The position numbers and the translations under genes are program-made. Below, in pieces: positions 62,078 to 64,000 of a stretch of DNA of 64,000 nt. The stretch lies in NCBI RefSeq assembly GCF_019457615.1, contig NZ_CP080414.1, forward strand, positions 2,912,501 through 2,976,500, in the 5' to 3' direction. This DNA is from Shewanella zhangzhouensis (GTDB taxonomy: Bacteria > Pseudomonadota > Gammaproteobacteria > Enterobacterales > Shewanellaceae). The notes beneath the pieces were generated by a model, which saw nothing but the letters and a program-made list of their open reading frames with translations, ran no database searches and was not told the DNA's origin. Position 1 is the first letter of the stretch. Each line of letters begins with the position of its first letter.

Positions 62078-62226
62078 GATGACCTCCATATGGGTGGGTG
62101 ATAAATGTAACTCTGTATGCCGCCCACCTGATTTGGCCTTCTGGCCCCAAACAGGAAAGCAGTACAAAAAACGAACAACCCATTCACCATAAGCCGCACC
62201 TCTGACTTGTGCAAATTTGAACCGGT

Positions 62227-62251
62227 AAAAAGGCGCCCCTCGGGCGCCTTT
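62227..62251 (-). terminator. Terminator-like hairpin upstream of YdcH-like gene
   Basis: GGCGCCC and GGGCGCC around a three-base loop, with five T after it on the minus strand. No gene is seen upstream on that strand, so it may end a small RNA or be the relic of a lost gene. Confidence 0.6.
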
Positions 62252-62680
62252 GGCTTCTTTCAGATTCTGCCTGGAACGACTGGCGGGATGCCGCCCAGAG
62301 AGTACGACCATCAATATCCTGAAAATTGCCTTTGTAAGTGCACTCGCAGGCAAATTCCAGATAGTCATACGTCAGGTTGGCCCCAAGGACACACTGCTTT
62401 GCCACGACAAGCTGTCACTGAGAATCTGGGCCCGGCACTGTCGAATTGATAATGGTCTCAGGCGCCTTTGATATAACCCAACGGCTGTAGATACCTAACC
62501 TTCCCCAGATACGCTTCGTCCTCAGAGGCAAGGTCGCTTTGCTCTCATCACGCTTTCTTTCCTTCTATTGCCGATTAACGGTGCTCCGGATACTAAGCAC
62601 CACTACAGATTGCATACATCAACTCAAATTCATCACGCGTGATTAAATTAACAAAAGGTAAATTCAGAGTTGGAGCTTGG

Positions 62681-62707
62681 TCAATTTTTCGTACGCCGTG
62701 CCGATGT
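62681..62707 (+). promoter_or_regulatory. Sigma-28-like promoter of the chemoreceptor
   Basis: TCAA, fifteen bases, GCCGATGT: three of four -35 bases and seven of eight -10 bases match the FliA consensus with exact spacing, 37 bases before the start codon. Confidence 0.7.
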
Positions 62708-62744
62708 ACATTAGTCACACCCTGCGAATCTGTAAGGAATAACA

Positions 62745-64000
62745 ATGAACTATAAAGAATGGCCTCTGGCCAAACAGATAGGCATATTAGCAACACTGCT
62801 TACCCTGGTGGTGTTTGCCCTGATGGGATTGATAGCCTACAAATCGGCATCCAATGCGCTGCAGCAAAAAGGTACCCACGCCATGTCATCCAAGGCTGAC
62901 GCCGTTACCGACATGCTGGCGCTGCAGTACCAAAGCCTTGCCTCCCTCGCCCACCGCAATGCCGACGTCCTCAGAGAAATGTATCCCGGCAGTTTTTATA
63001 AACCCGGGCATAAGGTGAAAGTGCTCGGCCAGGACACACCTGCGCTGATGCACGATAAAGAACAAATCAACTCGACCAAGAGCAAGGTCGACCGCTACGC
63101 CAACCTTACCGGCGGCACCGCCACCGTGTTTGTGAAAGACGGTGATGACTTTCTACGGATTTCTACGTCACTCAAAAAAGCCGACGGCAGCCGGGCTCTG
63201 GGGACTTATCTCGGTAAAACCCACCCGGCATACAACGTTTTGCTTCAGGGCGGACAATATGAGGGCTACGCCCAACTCTTTGGTCGCGACTATATGACAG
63301 TGTATCGGGCCGTTAAAAATCCGGCCGGAGAAGTGGTGGCCGTACTCTATATCGGCTTTGATATCGGCGACTCCCTGACCCAGCTAAAAGCCGCCGTCAG
63401 CCGCCTGAAGGTTGAAAAAACCGGCCACTTCATGTTGTTAAACCAAAAGGGTGAAGTGGTATACGCCCAGGAAAGTCAGGCCGGCGAGGCCCTGAATGCC
63501 ACTATGCTTGAGGGCCTTTCTCCTGCTGATTTGCCATCGGGCAACGACGAGATGGAGTTTACCGACATCCAGGGGCAGGAAAGATACCTTATCACCCGCG
63601 ATATTCCCGGTTGGCACTGGCGTTTGATAGCATCAGTCCCCATGGCGGAGCTCCATGAGGAGAGTGTGGCCCTGCTCAAGGTCAATACCCTGCTGTCGGT
63701 GGGCGCTATTCTGTTTATCACCCTGAGCCTGTCTTGGGTGTTGCTGCGGGCACTTAAACCTTTGACCGACTTGAAAACGCAGCTCGAGGGTCTGGGTCGG
63801 GGTGAGTTGGATCAGCATTGGCAAACCAGCCCAGCCGATACCCAAAACGAGGTGAACCATATCCGTAACAGTGTTGCCACCATGGCAGGCAATCTGAAAA
63901 CCCTTATCGAATCCCTGAAATCATCTGTCACCACCCTGGGCACCATGGCCGAGGATGCAAGGCAAATCGCCGCACAAAATGGCGACGAAGCCACTGCCCT
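62745..64000 (+). CDS. Methyl-accepting chemotaxis protein (C-terminus outside window)
   Basis: Chemoreceptor with a start at ATG 62745 (MNYKEWPLAKQIGILATLL), five bases after AAGGAA. Visible parts: a first membrane segment (about 10-32), a large periplasmic Cache region (about 35-310, Cache3-Cache2-like, YMTVYRAVKNPAGEVVAVLY at about 180-199), a second membrane segment (about 315-340) and a HAMP region (about 340-395). The signalling domain lies beyond the window after 418 codons. A sigma-28-like promoter links it to the flagellar cascade. Confidence 0.92.
   Translation, partial: MNYKEWPLAKQIGILATLLTLVVFALMGLIAYKSASNALQQKGTHAMSSKADAVTDMLALQYQSLASLAHRNADVLREMYPGSFYKPGHKVKVLGQDTPALMHDKEQINSTKSKVDRYANLTGGTATVFVKDGDDFLRISTSLKKADGSRALGTYLGKTHPAYNVLLQGGQYEGYAQLFGRDYMTVYRAVKNPAGEVVAVLYIGFDIGDSLTQLKAAVSRLKVEKTGHFMLLNQKGEVVYAQESQAGEALNATMLEGLSPADLPSGNDEMEFTDIQGQERYLITRDIPGWHWRLIASVPMAELHEESVALLKVNTLLSVGAILFITLSLSWVLLRALKPLTDLKTQLEGLGRGELDQHWQTSPADTQNEVNHIRNSVATMAGNLKTLIESLKSSVTTLGTMAEDARQIAAQNGDEATA

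Larger units (their letters stand above)
62078..62744. other. Intergenic region with an orphan hairpin and the receptor promoter
   Basis: The gap between the YdcH-like gene and the chemoreceptor holds the hairpin at 62,227-62,251 and the sigma-28-like promoter at 62,681-62,707. A 73-codon frame (62,184-62,405, minus) runs through the hairpin; I do not accept it as a gene. Confidence 0.5.

Noticed and set aside
62184..62405. 73-codon minus-strand frame
   Set aside because: A terminator-like hairpin lies inside its last third, so the frame is not a convincing gene.

Overview
The window is a chromosomal segment of a polar-flagellated gammaproteobacterium, most likely a Shewanella. This is inferred from the Vibrio/Shewanella-type layout: a FlrABC sigma-54 cascade, two short flagellins beside flgL, FlgO/FlgP/FlgT genes for the H- and T-ring type of basal body, a pseudaminic acid cluster and a DUF2947 gene. 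I could not search a database, so the species is not fixed. There is no sign of phage, CRISPR or an intact insertion sequence.

Bases 1-18,656, all on the minus strand, hold the export and motor genes. The order of transcription is flrA, flrBC, then fliEFGHIJ, then fliKLMNOPQR-flhBA; flhA runs off the left edge. Perfect or near-perfect sigma-54 elements (GG, ten bases, GC) stand before flrB, fliE and fliK. Bases 18,946-36,460, also minus, hold the filament and rod/hook genes: fliS, a FliT-like gene, fliD, flaG, two flagellins, flgLKJIHGF, flgEDCB, cheR and cheV. Sigma-54 elements precede flgB and flgF, and a sigma-28 element precedes one flagellin. Bases 36,664-40,999 hold flgA, flgM (own sigma-28 promoter), flgN, then flgOP (minus, sigma-28) facing flgT (plus, sigma-54).

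After a tRNA-Arg(CCT) gene the sequence becomes less regular: a palindrome-rich intergenic stretch, a chemoreceptor and about 1.2 kb without a convincing gene. Then comes a minus-strand operon for pseudaminic acid, the nonulosonate that decorates flagellins: pseB, pseC, two pseF-like genes, a pseG-acetyltransferase fusion, pseI and a Pse-associated methylase. It has a consensus sigma-54 promoter, so sugar supply appears wired into the flagellar cascade. Divergent to it lies a Maf-type flagellin glycosyltransferase with a TPR-like tail.

The right end (54.5-64 kb) is ordinary chromosome: a DUF2947 gene, a chalcone-isomerase-fold secreted protein, an outer membrane beta-barrel protein, a TetR regulator facing a two-gene RND efflux operon across a perfect 28-bp tandem operator, a YdcH-like gene, and a second chemoreceptor with a sigma-28-like promoter, cut by the window edge.

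No wholly new system is evident. The most useful observations are the sigma-54 promoter of the pse operon, the duplicated PseF and fused PseG, an unusual FlhB cleavage motif (NPEH), a hairpin that would bury the flrB ribosome binding site, and the tandem TetR operator.
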